Assembly (NCBI GenBank): GCA_004557285.1
Contig: SFEK01000118.1
Span: 1 to 6,604, forward strand
Direction: 5' to 3'
Source of the DNA: Bacteroidales bacterium
Lineage (GTDB): Bacteria; Bacteroidota; Bacteroidia; Bacteroidales; Bacteroidaceae
Length of the DNA stretch: 6,604 nucleotides
This document shows positions 6,533-6,604 of this stretch, one piece after another. The position numbers were made by a program, and so were the translations under genes. Every line of letters starts with the position of its first letter. The stretch's first letter is position 1. The notes beneath the pieces are model-generated. The model saw only the letters and a list, made by a program, of their open reading frames with translations, did not search any database and had not been told where the DNA came from.

Positions 6533-6604
6533 TCAATTCTCTTCTCCGCATTTACTGTCATTGATATTGTGGTCGCATATTTCGCAGGCACTTCTTTCAA
6601 TTCT
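6533..6604 (-). CDS. Possible 3' end of a convergent gene, last 23 codons, function unknown
   Basis: Reading leftwards from the window edge, one minus-strand frame stays open for 23 codons and ends at a TGA (6535-6533), giving ERSACEICDHNINDSKCGEE near its end. The stop sits five bases from the bidirectional hairpin, which is where a convergent gene should end. The tail is polar, with three cysteines (CEIC, KC), perhaps a metal site. A second minus frame is also open here but reads through the terminator, so it is less likely. The fragment is too short to assign to a family. Confidence 0.35.
   Translation of the reverse strand, partial: RIERSACEICDHNINDSKCGEEN

Overview
The window looks like chromosomal DNA of a member of the Bacteroidota, most likely Prevotellaceae-like. 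The phylum rests on a textbook Bacteroidota promoter (TTTG, 19 bases, then TAnnTTTG), A-rich ribosome-binding leaders with little Shine-Dalgarno, and a large secreted protein with a GLUG-repeat module and a C-terminal tail resembling a type IX secretion (T9SS) sorting domain. The family-level placement is an inference from style only.

Layout. Positions 1-2340 are a minus-strand cluster transcribed leftwards: nadA (quinolinate synthase, 1351-2340), then a GT-B-type glycosyltransferase (220-1335), then the N-terminal 72 codons of an acyltransferase-3 family membrane protein that runs off the window (1-216). Gaps are 15 and 3 bases, so this reads as one operon joining an NAD biosynthesis gene to two surface-glycan-type genes. 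Positions 2341-2877 are a long AT-rich non-coding gap. Positions 2878-6462 hold one plus-strand gene for a 1194-residue exported protein, ended by a strong hairpin terminator at 6486-6528. The last 72 bases may be the 3' end of a convergent minus-strand gene.

The most notable region is the 2341-2877 gap. It carries a dense cluster of DnaA-box-like 9-mers, including two perfect TTATCCACA boxes and a third single-mismatch box in the same orientation with starts exactly 12 bases apart (2691, 2703, 2715). Further single-mismatch boxes lie at 2417, 2462, 2537 and 2546. A stretch of about 82-84% AT follows at 2761-2877. Transcription diverges from both sides. Together this looks like the chromosomal replication origin (oriC), with the boxes as DnaA assembly sites and the AT-rich stretch as the unwinding element. 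No dnaA gene is in the window, and hand counts of G and C in a few lines on each side did not show an obvious skew switch, so the call remains a strong inference rather than proof.

The flanking genes are otherwise ordinary families. I see no CRISPR array, insertion sequence, tRNA or rRNA.
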